A DNA stretch of 64,000 bases from Neorhizobium alkalisoli (GTDB lineage Bacteria > Pseudomonadota > Alphaproteobacteria > Rhizobiales > Rhizobiaceae): assembly GCF_007829835.1 (NCBI RefSeq), contig NZ_VIWP01000006.1:186001-250000 (forward strand), given 5' to 3'. Below are positions 41,680 through 50,504 of this stretch, in pieces. Position numbers and translations under genes: made by a program. The notes below the pieces were generated by a model. The model was not told where the DNA came from and did no database searches. It saw only the letters and a list, made by a program, of their open reading frames with translations. Numbering within the stretch: the stretch's first letter is position 1; each line of letters begins with the position of its first letter.

Positions 41680-43377
41680 TTAGAACAGCCTCAGTCTCGT
41701 TGGGGACTTTTCGGCTTCCGTTTGCTTCACACCCGGATCATCAGGTGGGCGGCCGAAAAATGGAACAGGCTCCTCGGCGTTTTGTGGTGTTTTGGTGGCA
41801 GGCGAGGGCACATTAGCAGGCGCTGGTGTTTTTGCTGCAACAGCGGCATCGACCTGAACCGGCTTCGGCACCGCAGCAGGCTTGGTAACCTGAGCAGGAT
41901 TCTGCTCGGCCGGCGGCGTGACCGTGACCACTTTTGGTTCGGCAACGGCCTTTTTCGGCTCCGGAGCGGGCTCCGTTTTGGCTTCCGGTTTCTTCGGTTC
42001 CACCTTCACTTCGGTCTTTACTGCAACGGGTGGCAGGGTGGCGAGCGCCTGTTCACGGGCAAGCGAGCCTTCCTCGACCGGGCCTTCCAGCTGGCCGAAA
42101 GGCACTTTCCATTCGAAAGCGTCGAGCCGGCCGGTGACCGGCGACAGCGGCAGCCAGGTTTCCGAGACGACGCCGTCTGCAACCCAGGCCGGATCGCGAT
42201 GGGCACGCAGCGCCTGCGCCATCCAGTGGCGGACACGTCCCTGGTCGCCGGTTTCCGCTTCCTCGATATCGGCAAGCAGGAGATAGATGGCTTCGCGGCT
42301 CTCCATGCGGGCGGCGGCTTCCGCCTTGGAACGGGCCTTCTTGAATTCGCGGGCATCGAGCGCCGCCTGCGATGCGATCAGCAAGGAATCGACGTTGTTG
42401 GGGCGCATGGCCTCCAGCTTTTCGGCACGCTTCAGGCGGTCGACCGTGCTGTCGCCGCTGCGGGCACGCACGTAAGCGCGGCCGATGTCCGGATGCGGCT
42501 CGATCTTCCACACGCCTTCGAGAACGGAGGCTGCCTTGCGAACATTGTCTTCGCGCAGATAGGCCTTTGCCGCGATGATGGCGGCAGGCACCAGCGATTT
42601 CGACAGCTTTAACGCGGCCATGGCATCGTCGCGAGCGCCCTTTTGGTCGCCTTCCAGCCGTTCTCCGGCCTTGGCGGTCAACAGAACCGCCTTCAGTCGT
42701 TCCGCCTCGCCGCGCTCGATGACGCTGGCTGCGCGCTGCTGGTCCAGGAGATGGATCGCCTCGTCCCAGCGACCGGACTGGCTGCGGCTTTCGAGCGTCG
42801 CCTGGGCGGCCCAGGGCAGGTAGGGCGCGTGTTCCACGGCCTTTTCCGCGTATTGCCTTGCGGCTTCGTTGGCGCCGAGACGGCGGGCTTCCATGTAGAG
42901 GCCGCGCAGGCCGAGTTCGCGGGTTTCCGGATCCTCGGACATGGCCTCGAATTTGGCACGCGCCTCGTCATAACGGCCCTCGATCAGCGCGCTCTGCGCT
43001 TCGAGAAGATGGATCAGCGGTTCCTGGTCGGCGCTCAAGAGGCCGCGGGTGCGGGCGCTCATCTTGCGGGCCAGCAGCGCATTGCCGGCGCCGGCGGCGA
43101 TCAGGCCGGTCGACAGAGCCTGATAACCACGATCCCGCTTGCGGGCACGAAAATAGCGACGGACCGAATAGGGCGAGGTCCAGATCACGCCAATGACCCA
43201 CCAGATCAGCAGCACGATGCCGATTGCGGCGACGACCAGCGTCGCGGCGACCATGACGCTGGTTTCGATCAGGTGATCCTGCCAGGTGATCGAGATCAGT
43301 CCGGGGCGATCCGCGAGCCAGGCGAAACCCCAGCCGAGTGCGAGAACGAGGAGGAGGAAGGTAAAAAGTCTGATCAT
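41680..43377 (-). CDS. hemY: HemY-type TPR membrane protein
   Basis: Inner-membrane protein of the HemY family (tetratricopeptide-like), named for its position beside haem genes; it is not protoporphyrinogen oxidase. 565 residues. Two N-terminal transmembrane helices (LFTFLLLVLALGWGFAWL and VAATLVVAAIGIVLLIWWV), a TPR-rich middle (~residues 100-400), and a long Pro/Lys/Ala-rich C-terminal tail (~residues 430-565) that is probably disordered. ATG at 43377; preceded by the mitofilin-like gene 16 bases away. Confidence 0.9.
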   Translation of the reverse strand: MIRLFTFLLLVLALGWGFAWLADRPGLISITWQDHLIETSVMVAATLVVAAIGIVLLIWWVIGVIWTSPYSVRRYFRARKRDRGYQALSTGLIAAGAGNALLARKMSARTRGLLSADQEPLIHLLEAQSALIEGRYDEARAKFEAMSEDPETRELGLRGLYMEARRLGANEAARQYAEKAVEHAPYLPWAAQATLESRSQSGRWDEAIHLLDQQRAASVIERGEAERLKAVLLTAKAGERLEGDQKGARDDAMAALKLSKSLVPAAIIAAKAYLREDNVRKAASVLEGVWKIEPHPDIGRAYVRARSGDSTVDRLKRAEKLEAMRPNNVDSLLIASQAALDAREFKKARSKAEAAARMESREAIYLLLADIEEAETGDQGRVRHWMAQALRAHRDPAWVADGVVSETWLPLSPVTGRLDAFEWKVPFGQLEGPVEEGSLAREQALATLPPVAVKTEVKVEPKKPEAKTEPAPEPKKAVAEPKVVTVTPPAEQNPAQVTKPAAVPKPVQVDAAVAAKTPAPANVPSPATKTPQNAEEPVPFFGRPPDDPGVKQTEAEKSPTRLRLF

Positions 43378-43393
43378 CCTGTTTTCCTGCCCC

Positions 43394-44713
43394 TCAACCC
43401 TGTGTGCCGGCCTTCGTGCCGGAAAGCGCGCGCGACAGCGTTCCGCCGACAAGATCCTCGACCTTCATGCGTGCGTCGAGTTTCTTCGAATAGTCGCCCG
43501 ATACGGCTTTTGCCGGTTCCGGCAAGGTCTGCCATTCGCGCAGCGCACCGGCGAGATCGCCGTTCTGCAGGCTCTGTTCCATACGGGCGACGATTGCCTC
43601 GGGCGTATCACCTTCGACCTCGCCAACACGGCGGACCTTGACGATCGACATGGCCGAAGAGAGAAGCCGGTCGGCAATTCCCTGGTTCGGATCCGGCACG
43701 ACGGCCGCCTCGATCATCGCATCGGCGACGCGCGGGAATTCGCGCTGCAGTTCGGAGCGCGAAGGCACGCCCTTCGCCGCGAACGGTTTCAGGCCGGCAA
43801 TGGCCGGATCGTTGGCGGCAAGGCCCTCATAGGTCTGCAATTCCGGCTCGAAGGCGCCGCCGCGATCGATCGCGGCCTTCAGCGCTGCGGCCGCGATGGC
43901 GCGAGCGACCTGCTGCTCGGGGCCGCGGTCGTTCATCTTCGTCTCGGCCTGCTGCAGTCGGCGGGAAAGATCGGCATCGTTGGAGGCGGTTGCCGCCGTT
44001 GCAGACTTCACCTCGCCGATCTGCTTTTCGATTGCCGAAAGGCGTGCGGAGAGATCGTTCGATCCGCCGCCGGCTTCCAGTGCTTGAACGCGGGCCGCAA
44101 GAGCTGCATCGCCATTCGCCGGCTGCGTACCAAGCGCGCGGACTTCCTGGCGAAGTGCCTCGATCTCGTCCGAAAGGGCGGATGTGTCGCTTGCTGAACT
44201 GGAGGAACCGCCGGGCAGGACGCCGGCATATTGCATGGCGCCAGCCAGAAGCAGCGCGATTATGCCGCCAAAGATGCCGGAAGCGACCAGCGTCGATGTT
44301 GCCGGGTTCGTCTGCTTGCGGCGGGCGGCAGCATGCAGGGCAGCGGCGTTCGAAGCGGAGGATGCCTGGCTGGTTTCGGTCGTATCCGGACGGTTCGAAA
44401 CGTCCTCGTCGTCGAAACGCGGCTGGTCGGATGTTGCCGTATTTTGGGCAGCGAGCGGCTCGGCATTAGCGTCCTTAGCCGGCTCATCTGCCAGTGATGA
44501 TTTGGCTTCTTCGGTTTTCGGCGTCTCGGCCGTTGCCGCTTCCGGCACATCGTCGCGCGGTGCTGCCGCAGTCACCGGCTCGTCTGAATCATTGCTGCGC
44601 ACGGGCTCTGCGACGACGTCGCTGTCAACGACGCGCGACTCCTCGGGCGTGAGATCGATCGTGATCGGGTCTTTTTCTACCTTCGATCGGCGGGGTGGTT
44701 TTTCGGATACCAT
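43394..44713 (-). CDS. Mitofilin/Mic60-like membrane protein (COG4223)
   Basis: Alphaproteobacterial homologue of mitochondrial Mic60, which shapes inner-membrane invaginations; 439 residues. An acidic disordered N-terminal half (~residues 1-150), one transmembrane helix (LVASGIFGGIIALLLAGAM), a coiled-coil of heptad-like DEIEALRQEVRAL and SARLSAIEKQIGEVKSA, and a C-terminal domain (SLQNGDLAGALREWQTLPEP onward) that matches the mitofilin signature region. ATG at 44713 with agaggt upstream. Location between hemD and hemY is the known context of alphaproteobacterial Mic60. Confidence 0.88.
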   Translation of the reverse strand: MVSEKPPRRSKVEKDPITIDLTPEESRVVDSDVVAEPVRSNDSDEPVTAAAPRDDVPEAATAETPKTEEAKSSLADEPAKDANAEPLAAQNTATSDQPRFDDEDVSNRPDTTETSQASSASNAAALHAAARRKQTNPATSTLVASGIFGGIIALLLAGAMQYAGVLPGGSSSSASDTSALSDEIEALRQEVRALGTQPANGDAALAARVQALEAGGGSNDLSARLSAIEKQIGEVKSATAATASNDADLSRRLQQAETKMNDRGPEQQVARAIAAAALKAAIDRGGAFEPELQTYEGLAANDPAIAGLKPFAAKGVPSRSELQREFPRVADAMIEAAVVPDPNQGIADRLLSSAMSIVKVRRVGEVEGDTPEAIVARMEQSLQNGDLAGALREWQTLPEPAKAVSGDYSKKLDARMKVEDLVGGTLSRALSGTKAGTQG

Positions 44714-44802
44714 CTCGACCTCTTTTTGCATCTGCTCTGAGAAACTAGTCGGTGGGTGCGTGGAAGAAAAGGGGAGGGGCCGAATTTGACGCATGCACTC
44801 GG

Positions 44803-45513
44803 TTAAAGAAGCGCAAAAAGCCCGTCCTCATCAGGGCTTTTCGCCACCCTGACATTATTTTGAAACTGCGGCGGGATGGCGGCCGCGACATTGGCGCTCA
44901 GGCACAGGATTTTCAGGGAGGCCATTTCAGCACCGAGTTTTTCGGCAAGCTCCAAGAAAATCACCGCATTTCTCCGCGAATAGAGCATGACCGCATCCGC
45001 CTGCGGGGAAAGCAGGATTTTGCCAACAGTGTCGATGCCATAATCGATCGGCACCATGCGGTAGATCAAGGCGGTCATGATGGCGATGCCGGCGCGCTCC
45101 AGCGCGTCTTCGAGCTCCGGCGAGCGTGGATCGCCGGCGAGGTAAAGCAGCGGTTTTGCGAGATGGCTTTTTTCCGCTGCGATCATCTCGGCAAGCCCGG
45201 CGCCAGTGCCGGGCCCGGTGCGGATATCGGCAAAGCCGGCCTGTCGTGCTGCCTGCGCCGTCGCTTCGCCGACGGCGTACACTTTCTCGCTCGCGATATC
45301 GGCCAGGCTTTCTGCTCCGCCGATAATCGCGCGGACCGCCTCGGCGCTGGTGAGGATCAGGGCCGAATGTGGTTTCGCGAGGCCATCTGCAACGGCGGCA
45401 TGGTCATGCGCAGCTTCGGTGAGCGGCAAAAGCATCGGTTCGTGGCCGAGCGCCTTCAGGCGATCGGCGGTTCTTGCCGCCGAGTGTTCGGGGCGGGTGA
45501 CGACGACCCGCAT
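44803..45513 (-). CDS. hemD: Uroporphyrinogen-III synthase
   Basis: Cyclises hydroxymethylbilane with ring-D inversion to uroporphyrinogen III. 236 residues; low overall conservation is normal. VVVTRPEHSAARTADRLKAL at the N-terminus, LILTSAEAVRAIIG, VYAVGEATAQAARQAGF and MLYSRRNAVIFLEL are recognisable. Starts 4 bases after the hemC stop. The last codons contain aaaagccc/gggctttt arms (44816-44823 and 44834-44841) with a T-run on minus, a terminator-like hairpin placed before the stop codon. Confidence 0.92.
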   Translation of the reverse strand: MRVVVTRPEHSAARTADRLKALGHEPMLLPLTEAAHDHAAVADGLAKPHSALILTSAEAVRAIIGGAESLADIASEKVYAVGEATAQAARQAGFADIRTGPGTGAGLAEMIAAEKSHLAKPLLYLAGDPRSPELEDALERAGIAIMTALIYRMVPIDYGIDTVGKILLSPQADAVMLYSRRNAVIFLELAEKLGAEMASLKILCLSANVAAAIPPQFQNNVRVAKSPDEDGLFALL

Positions 45514-45517
45514 GGCT

Positions 45518-46447
45518 TTAAGCCCAGCCGTCGAAGAAGCCGGGGCCGGCGGCGGCGCGAACGGTTTCGCCCGCCTGCAGGCCGAGCTTTTCGGCTTCCG
45601 AGCGCTTGCCTTCAAGCTCGATCGCATGTTCCTTGCGGCCATCCGGCGTCAGGATCAGGCCCGAAAACTTCAGATGATCGCCCTCGCAGAGCGCGTAGCC
45701 ACCGATCGGCGTGCGGCAGGAGCCGTCGAGCGCGGTCAGAAACGCGCGCTCGCAGGTCACCGCATCATAGGTGGGACAGTCGTTGACCGGTTTCAGAAGC
45801 GTGTCGATGCGCGTATCGCCGATCCGGCTTTCGATGCAGATTGCGCCCTGTGCCGGTGCGGGCGGAAAATTGACGGGGTCGAGAAGCTCGGTCACCACCT
45901 CTTCGCGGGCAAGCCGCTTCAGGCCGGCATAGGCGAGCAGGGTCGCATCGACATGGCCTTCATCCAGCTTGCGCAGGCGCGTGCCGACCGAGCCGCGGAA
46001 CACCGTCACCTCGATATCGGGGCGAATGCGGCGGATAAGGGCCTGGCGGCGCAGCGATGCGGTGCCGACCACAGCGCCATCCGGCAGTGTCATCAGCGTC
46101 GGCGCCGTCTTGCCGATCAGCGCATCACGGAAATCTTCGCGCGGCAGGTAGGCAGAAATGTAAAGCCCGTCCGGCAGTTTGGTCGGCATGTCCTTGGAGG
46201 AATGCACGGCGAAATCCAGTTCGCCGGAGGCGAGCTGCTGTTCCAGTTCCAGGGTGAAAAGACCCTTGCCGCCGATCTCGCTCAACGACCGGTCGGTGAT
46301 GCGGTCACCGGTGGTCGAGAGGATGACGATCTCGAACATTTCCTCGGGCAGGTCATGCGCCGCCATCAGGCGCGCACGGGTTTCAGCTGCCTGTGCCAGC
46401 GCCAGCGGGCTGCCCCGTGTGCCGATCCGGAAAGGTTTTGTTTGCAT
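45518..46447 (-). CDS. hemC: Hydroxymethylbilane synthase (porphobilinogen deaminase)
   Basis: Polymerises four porphobilinogens to hydroxymethylbilane. 309 residues. MQTKPFRIGTRGSPLALAQA start, STTGDRITDRSLSEIGGKGL, FAVHSSKDMPT and the dipyrromethane-cofactor cysteine in DGSCRTPIGGYA. ATG at 46447 matches the usual rhizobial start; an ATG three codons upstream is possible. Heads the hemC-hemD-mitofilin-hemY minus-strand group and is divergent from tsaD, with about 70 bases between starts. Confidence 0.96.
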   Translation of the reverse strand: MQTKPFRIGTRGSPLALAQAAETRARLMAAHDLPEEMFEIVILSTTGDRITDRSLSEIGGKGLFTLELEQQLASGELDFAVHSSKDMPTKLPDGLYISAYLPREDFRDALIGKTAPTLMTLPDGAVVGTASLRRQALIRRIRPDIEVTVFRGSVGTRLRKLDEGHVDATLLAYAGLKRLAREEVVTELLDPVNFPPAPAQGAICIESRIGDTRIDTLLKPVNDCPTYDAVTCERAFLTALDGSCRTPIGGYALCEGDHLKFSGLILTPDGRKEHAIELEGKRSEAEKLGLQAGETVRAAAGPGFFDGWA

Positions 46448-46517
46448 CCGCGTCATTCCGTTGTTACCGGAAGCCCTCGTAAACTTCTTTATCTCACCTC
46501 GCAATGAACGATAGGTC

Positions 46518-47615
46518 ATGGCGTCATTTCTTCGCATCCTCGGCATCGAAACAAGCTGTGACGAAACGGCGGCCTCCGTCGTTGCACGGCATGAGGACGG
46601 CCGCGGCGAAATCCTCTCGGACGTCGTGCTGTCGCAGCTCGACGAACACAGCGCCTATGGCGGCGTCGTGCCGGAGATTGCCGCCCGCGCCCATGTGGAA
46701 GCGCTGGACGGTCTGGTCGAGGAGGCGCTTCGCCGCGCCGATGTGTCGCTCGACGAGATCGATGCGATTGCTGCGACTTCCGGCCCCGGCCTGATCGGCG
46801 GCCTGATCGTCGGGCTGATGACGGCGAAGGCGATTGCGCGGGCTTCCGGCAAACCGCTTCTTGCGATCAACCATCTCGAAGGTCATGCGCTGACGGCGCG
46901 GATGACGGATGGGCTTTCCTTCCCATACCTGATGCTGCTCGTCTCCGGCGGCCATACGCAGCTCGTGCTGGTGCGCGGCGTCGGCGAATACGAGCGCTGG
47001 GGCACGACGATCGACGATGCGCTCGGCGAAGCCTTCGACAAGACAGCAAAATTGCTCGGCCTGCCTTATCCGGGCGGACCGGCCGTCGAGAAGGCGGCGC
47101 AGAGTGGCGATCCGGAGCGGTTCTCCTTCCCGCGGCCGATGGTCGGCGAAGCGCGGCTCGATTTCTCTTTTTCCGGCCTCAAGACCGCGGTGCGGCAGGC
47201 GGCGACCGAGATCGCGCCGCTGTCCGAACAGGATGTTGCCGATATCTGCGCCTCCTTCCAGCGAGCCGTCTCCCGCACCTTGCGCGACCGGATCGGCCGC
47301 GGCCTGCAGCGCTTCAAACAGGAATTTGCCCATCTGGATATCGACCGGGCTCTGGTCGTGGCCGGTGGTGTTGCCGCCAATCAGGAGATCCGCCGCACGC
47401 TGCAGGCGCTCTGCATCGAGCATGGTTTCCGCTTCATCGCGCCGCCGCTTCGGCTTTGCACGGACAATGCCGCGATGATCGCCTGGGCCGGACTCGAACG
47501 TCTGGCCGAAGAATTTCCGGCCGATGATCTCAATGTCGCGCCGCGTTCGCGCTGGCCGCTCGACAAAGATGCCAAGACGCTGCTCGGATCCGGCAAGCGG
47601 GGAGCCAAGGCATGA
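46518..47615 (+). CDS. tsaD: tRNA N6-adenosine threonylcarbamoyltransferase TsaD
   Basis: Transfers threonylcarbamoyl to A37 of ANN-decoding tRNAs, providing t6A, the substrate of MtaB found at the start of this window. 365 residues. ILGIETSCDETAASVV ATPase motif, metal-binding INHLEGHAL, LLVSGGHTQLV, GEAFDKTAKLLGLPYPGGP. Overlaps gpsA by four bases (ATGA). Preceded by ataggtc. Confidence 0.97.
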   Translation: MASFLRILGIETSCDETAASVVARHEDGRGEILSDVVLSQLDEHSAYGGVVPEIAARAHVEALDGLVEEALRRADVSLDEIDAIAATSGPGLIGGLIVGLMTAKAIARASGKPLLAINHLEGHALTARMTDGLSFPYLMLLVSGGHTQLVLVRGVGEYERWGTTIDDALGEAFDKTAKLLGLPYPGGPAVEKAAQSGDPERFSFPRPMVGEARLDFSFSGLKTAVRQAATEIAPLSEQDVADICASFQRAVSRTLRDRIGRGLQRFKQEFAHLDIDRALVVAGGVAANQEIRRTLQALCIEHGFRFIAPPLRLCTDNAAMIAWAGLERLAEEFPADDLNVAPRSRWPLDKDAKTLLGSGKRGAKA

Positions 47616-48592
47616 GCGAGCGGATTGCCGTCATCGGTGCGGGAGCCTTCGGAACGGCGCTGGCAGCCGTCATGGCGCTCGAAGGGCGGCACCCTGTCAC
47701 CCTGGTCGGCCGGCATCCTTCGCTGATGAACGATCTGCGCGATGATCGCGTCCATGATGCGGCGCTGCCGGGCGTTCCTTTGCCGGACGCGCTGCAATTT
47801 ACCGCCGAGCCGGATGCCGTCGCCGATGCGAGCCTCGTTCTCTTCGTCATGCCGTCGCAGGCGCAAGGCGATGCGGCGCGTCATTACGGTCCCTATCTTT
47901 CGAAGGATGCCGTCGTCGTCACCTGCGCCAAGGGCATCGACCGGGCATCTGGCAAGCTTTTGACCGATGTGCTGGAAAAGGAATTGTCGGCGCATCCGAT
48001 CGCGGTTCTCTCCGGTCCCGGTTTTGCTGCCGATATCGCCCGCGGCCTGCCGACTGCAATGGCGGTTGCTGCTGCCGATCAGGCTGTTGCCGAGCGGCTG
48101 GCCAATGCGCTTTCGGGGCGCACGTTCCGCCTTTACGCATCCACCGACCGGACCGGCGTACAGCTGGGCGGGGCGCTGAAAAACGTGCTGGCGATTGCCT
48201 GCGGTATCGTCGAGGGCGCCGGGCTTGGCGAATCGGCACGAGCGGCACTGATCTCACGCGGGCTTGCGGAAATGTCGCGGCTCGTCGAGGCGATGGGCGG
48301 CAATGCGGATACGGTGCGAGGCTTGTCCGGTCTCGGCGATCTCGTTCTGACCGGCACCAGCCACCAGTCGCGCAATCTGCGTTTTGGTATTTCGCTCGGT
48401 CGTGGCGAACCGGCTTCGACCGGTGGGCCATTGGTTGAAGGCGCGTTTGCGGCCTCTGTCGCGGCGCGGCTCGCAAAAGAGTTTTCCGTCGATCTGCCGA
48501 TTGCCGATGCCGTCGCCGCGATTATCGACGGCAGTCTCGGTGTCCAGGCCGCCATGGAGCGCCTGATGACCCGGCCGATCACCACCGAATGA
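47612..48592 (+). CDS. gpsA: Glycerol-3-phosphate dehydrogenase [NAD(P)+]
   Basis: Reduces dihydroxyacetone phosphate to sn-glycerol-3-phosphate for phospholipid synthesis. 326 residues. Nucleotide motif VIGAGAFGTALAAVMA, TCAKGIDRASGKLLTDVLEK, VLSGPGFAADIARGLPTAM, GLSGLGDLVLTGTSHQSRN. ATG in an ATGA overlap with tsaD. Followed by the YciI gene after 23 bases. Confidence 0.97.
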   Translation: MSERIAVIGAGAFGTALAAVMALEGRHPVTLVGRHPSLMNDLRDDRVHDAALPGVPLPDALQFTAEPDAVADASLVLFVMPSQAQGDAARHYGPYLSKDAVVVTCAKGIDRASGKLLTDVLEKELSAHPIAVLSGPGFAADIARGLPTAMAVAAADQAVAERLANALSGRTFRLYASTDRTGVQLGGALKNVLAIACGIVEGAGLGESARAALISRGLAEMSRLVEAMGGNADTVRGLSGLGDLVLTGTSHQSRNLRFGISLGRGEPASTGGPLVEGAFAASVAARLAKEFSVDLPIADAVAAIIDGSLGVQAAMERLMTRPITTE

Positions 48593-48615
48593 TTTTGCTT
48601 TAAGAGGAGAGACCC

Positions 48616-48906
48616 ATGCTGTTTGCCTTTCTTTGCACCGACAAGCCCGGCCATCTGAACGTGCGGATGGAGACGCGTCCGACGCATCTCGAACATCTCA
48701 ACAAGCTCAATGCCGAAGGCACGCTGAAATTTGCCGGTCCCTTCCTCGATGACGAAGGCAAGCCGAATGGCAGCCTCGTCGTGGTCGAAGCAACCGACAT
48801 GGCGGCTGCCCGCACGCTCGCCGAAGCGGATCCCTATTACCTCGCCGGCCTGTTCGAAAAGGTCGAGGTGAAGGCCTGGAACTGGACGATTAACAAGCCG
48901 GAGTAA
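48616..48906 (+). CDS. YciI family protein
   Basis: Small ferredoxin-like-fold protein, 96 residues, YciI family; function unknown, some members are dehydrochlorinase-like. MLFAFLCTDKPGHLNVRMET, RPTHLEHLNKL, GSLVVVEATDMAAARTLAEA and DPYYLAGLFEKVEVKAWNW form the conserved pattern with the His-Asp pair. Strong aggaga site. Same operon as tsaD-gpsA and the EVE gene (spacing 7 bases). Confidence 0.93.
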   Translation: MLFAFLCTDKPGHLNVRMETRPTHLEHLNKLNAEGTLKFAGPFLDDEGKPNGSLVVVEATDMAAARTLAEADPYYLAGLFEKVEVKAWNWTINKPE

Positions 48907-48913
48907 GACCCGC

Positions 48914-49354
48914 ATGGCCTACTGGCTTTATAAGTCCGAACCCTCGGCCTGGTCCTGGGAGCAGCAAAAGGCTGCCGGGGAAAAGGGCACCGAATGGACC
49001 GGTGTTCGCAACTATCTTGCCCGCAACAACATGCGGGCGATGAAGATCGGCGACAAAGGTTTTTTCTACCATTCGAACGAGGGCCTGGAGATCGTCGGCC
49101 TCGTCGAGGTCTGCGCGCTGTCGCATCCCGATTCGACCGCCAAGGGCGATCCGAAGTGGGATTGCGTCGATATCCGCGCCGTGATGGACATGCCCAAGCC
49201 CGTGACGTTGAAGGATATCAAGGCCAATCCGAAATTCGAAAAGATGTCGCTTGTCACCTCGATGCGGCTTTCGGTACAGCCGGTGACGGACGAGGAATAT
49301 TTCGAGATCTGCCGGCTCGGCGGCCTCGACAATCCGCCGAAATCCTCGGATTGA
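48914..49354 (+). CDS. EVE domain protein
   Basis: EVE (PUA-like) domain protein, 146 residues; the fold recognises modified nucleobases in DNA or RNA. MAYWLYKSEPSAWSWEQQKA, WTGVRNYLARNNMRAMKIGD, GFFYHSNEGLEIVGLVEV, KWDCVDIRAVMDMPKPVTL: a complete EVE fold. Physiological ligand unknown. Sits between YciI and a methyltransferase with 7-base gaps, so it is operonic. Confidence 0.93.
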   Translation: MAYWLYKSEPSAWSWEQQKAAGEKGTEWTGVRNYLARNNMRAMKIGDKGFFYHSNEGLEIVGLVEVCALSHPDSTAKGDPKWDCVDIRAVMDMPKPVTLKDIKANPKFEKMSLVTSMRLSVQPVTDEEYFEICRLGGLDNPPKSSD

Positions 49355-49361
49355 GCCCGAT

Positions 49362-50006
49362 TTGAAGACCGATCCGCGGACCTTCATCCTCGACAATACG
49401 GATCTGATGGCGCCGCCGCATGTGCCGGAGGTGCGCCTGCACCTTGCCAGCGAGGCGCATGAGCTCTGGAAGAAGACCGAAGAGGATCTTGAGGAGATCG
49501 GCCTGCCGCCACCCTTCTGGGCCTTCGCCTGGGCGGGCGGTCAGGGACTTGCCCGTTATATTCTCGATCATCCGGAAACGGTTGCCGGCAAACGGGTGCT
49601 GGATTTCGCCAGCGGCTCCGGTCTGGTGGCGATTGCCGCAAAGCTTGCCGGGGCTGCGGATGTGCTGGCCGTGGATATCGATCCCTGGACGGAGACGGCG
49701 GTGGCGCTGAACGCCGCCGAAAACGGTGTCGCGATTGGCTTCACGCGACAAGATCTGGTCGGGACGGCGATCGAGGCGGATGTGCTCCTTGCGGGAGACG
49801 TGTTTTACGATCGCGATTTCGCGGCGGCGCTGATCCCCTGGTTCTCGCGGCTTGCGAGGGAGGGCGTGTCGGTTCTCGTCGGCGATCCGGGGCGCAGCTA
49901 TCTGCCGAAGGATCGGCTGACCGAGCTTGCTGTCTATCAGGTGCCGGTGACGCGGGCGCTGGAGGATAGTGAAGTCAAGAAGACGACGGTCTGGCGGTTC
50001 ATATAG
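49362..50006 (+). CDS. Class I SAM-dependent methyltransferase (ETFB lysine methyltransferase-like)
   Basis: Rossmann-fold methyltransferase, 214 residues. APPHVPEVRLHLASEAHELW, PPPFWAFAWAGGQGLARYIL, then motif I VLDFASGSGLVAIAAKLAGA, acidic DIDPW, LLAGDVFYDRDFA and VLVGDPGRSYLP. This resembles the group related to ETF-beta lysine methyltransferase and PrmA; substrate in bacteria unproven. Start is TTG at 49362, 7 bases after the EVE stop, giving the conserved N-terminus; an ATG at 49407 would cut it. Confidence 0.9.
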   Translation: MKTDPRTFILDNTDLMAPPHVPEVRLHLASEAHELWKKTEEDLEEIGLPPPFWAFAWAGGQGLARYILDHPETVAGKRVLDFASGSGLVAIAAKLAGAADVLAVDIDPWTETAVALNAAENGVAIGFTRQDLVGTAIEADVLLAGDVFYDRDFAAALIPWFSRLAREGVSVLVGDPGRSYLPKDRLTELAVYQVPVTRALEDSEVKKTTVWRFI

Positions 50007-50504
50007 GAGAATCGCCCCGCGCAGTCTCCTGCCGTGGATGTCAAAAAGCCATTCCGGAGAAGCGCACGCACATGCGGAACCTCTCTAGTATGTAATTCTG
50101 TGGCTCCGCATGTGCGTGGCCTTCGGCGTCTTTTCGGGGCTTCCGGCCCCTACAGATAAAAACCTTGCCTCGCTGCATGGCTTTGTTCGCGGTCTCCTTT
50201 CGGGAAACCCTGCCACTTGGACGGCTCAACCGAACCCGGCATGGCTGCCAGGGGGAGGCTTTACGGAGCTTCAGGTCTCCCTTCGCTCTGGTCTTCACCT
50301 CTTTCACCTTCTCCGCACGTTACGGATCCAATGAAAGCGCCGGCCTCCGCCTGCCCGCGAACGTCTCGCGAAACACTCCGGCGACGGAGACACGGCCATT
50401 ATAGGCACAGGTTTGGGGGAGGGGGAAAACGCGCGTCAAATTTTTTTCAGCGGGCGCCACGTACCGTTTGCGCCGCCCGCTTGCCCGTTATGCGCGCAAA
50501 ATTC
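50007..50504. other. ~500-base gap with a strong inverted repeat and no recognised gene
   Basis: Contains a 14-bp perfect inverted repeat, cacgcacatgcgga (50065-50078) and tccgcatgtgcgtg (50105-50118), with a 26-base loop. The next ~280 bases are moderately structured (ggggcttccggcccc at 50136-50150 is a small hairpin). On minus a tataat lies near 50398-50403. An 88-codon minus frame (50041-50307, GTG start) has Arg/Lys-rich, atypical codon use. No tmRNA, RNase P, 6S or SRP RNA signature was recognised. Content undetermined. Confidence 0.4.
50065..50118. repeat. 14-bp perfect inverted repeat
   Basis: Arms at 50065-50078 and 50105-50118 with a 26-base loop that contains ctctctagtatgtaattctg. 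No T-tract follows on either strand, so it is not a standard terminator. It lies 58 bases after the methyltransferase stop. Confidence 0.8.

Noticed and set aside
50221..50250. tRNA-like T-arm (ggttcggttgagcc on minus)
   Set aside because: No acceptor, D-arm or anticodon stem can be drawn around it.
50041..50307. 88-codon minus-strand gene in the unexplained gap
   Set aside because: GTG start, Arg/Lys-rich composition and codon use unlike neighbours; it overlaps the inverted repeat. Kept only as a possibility in the gap entry.
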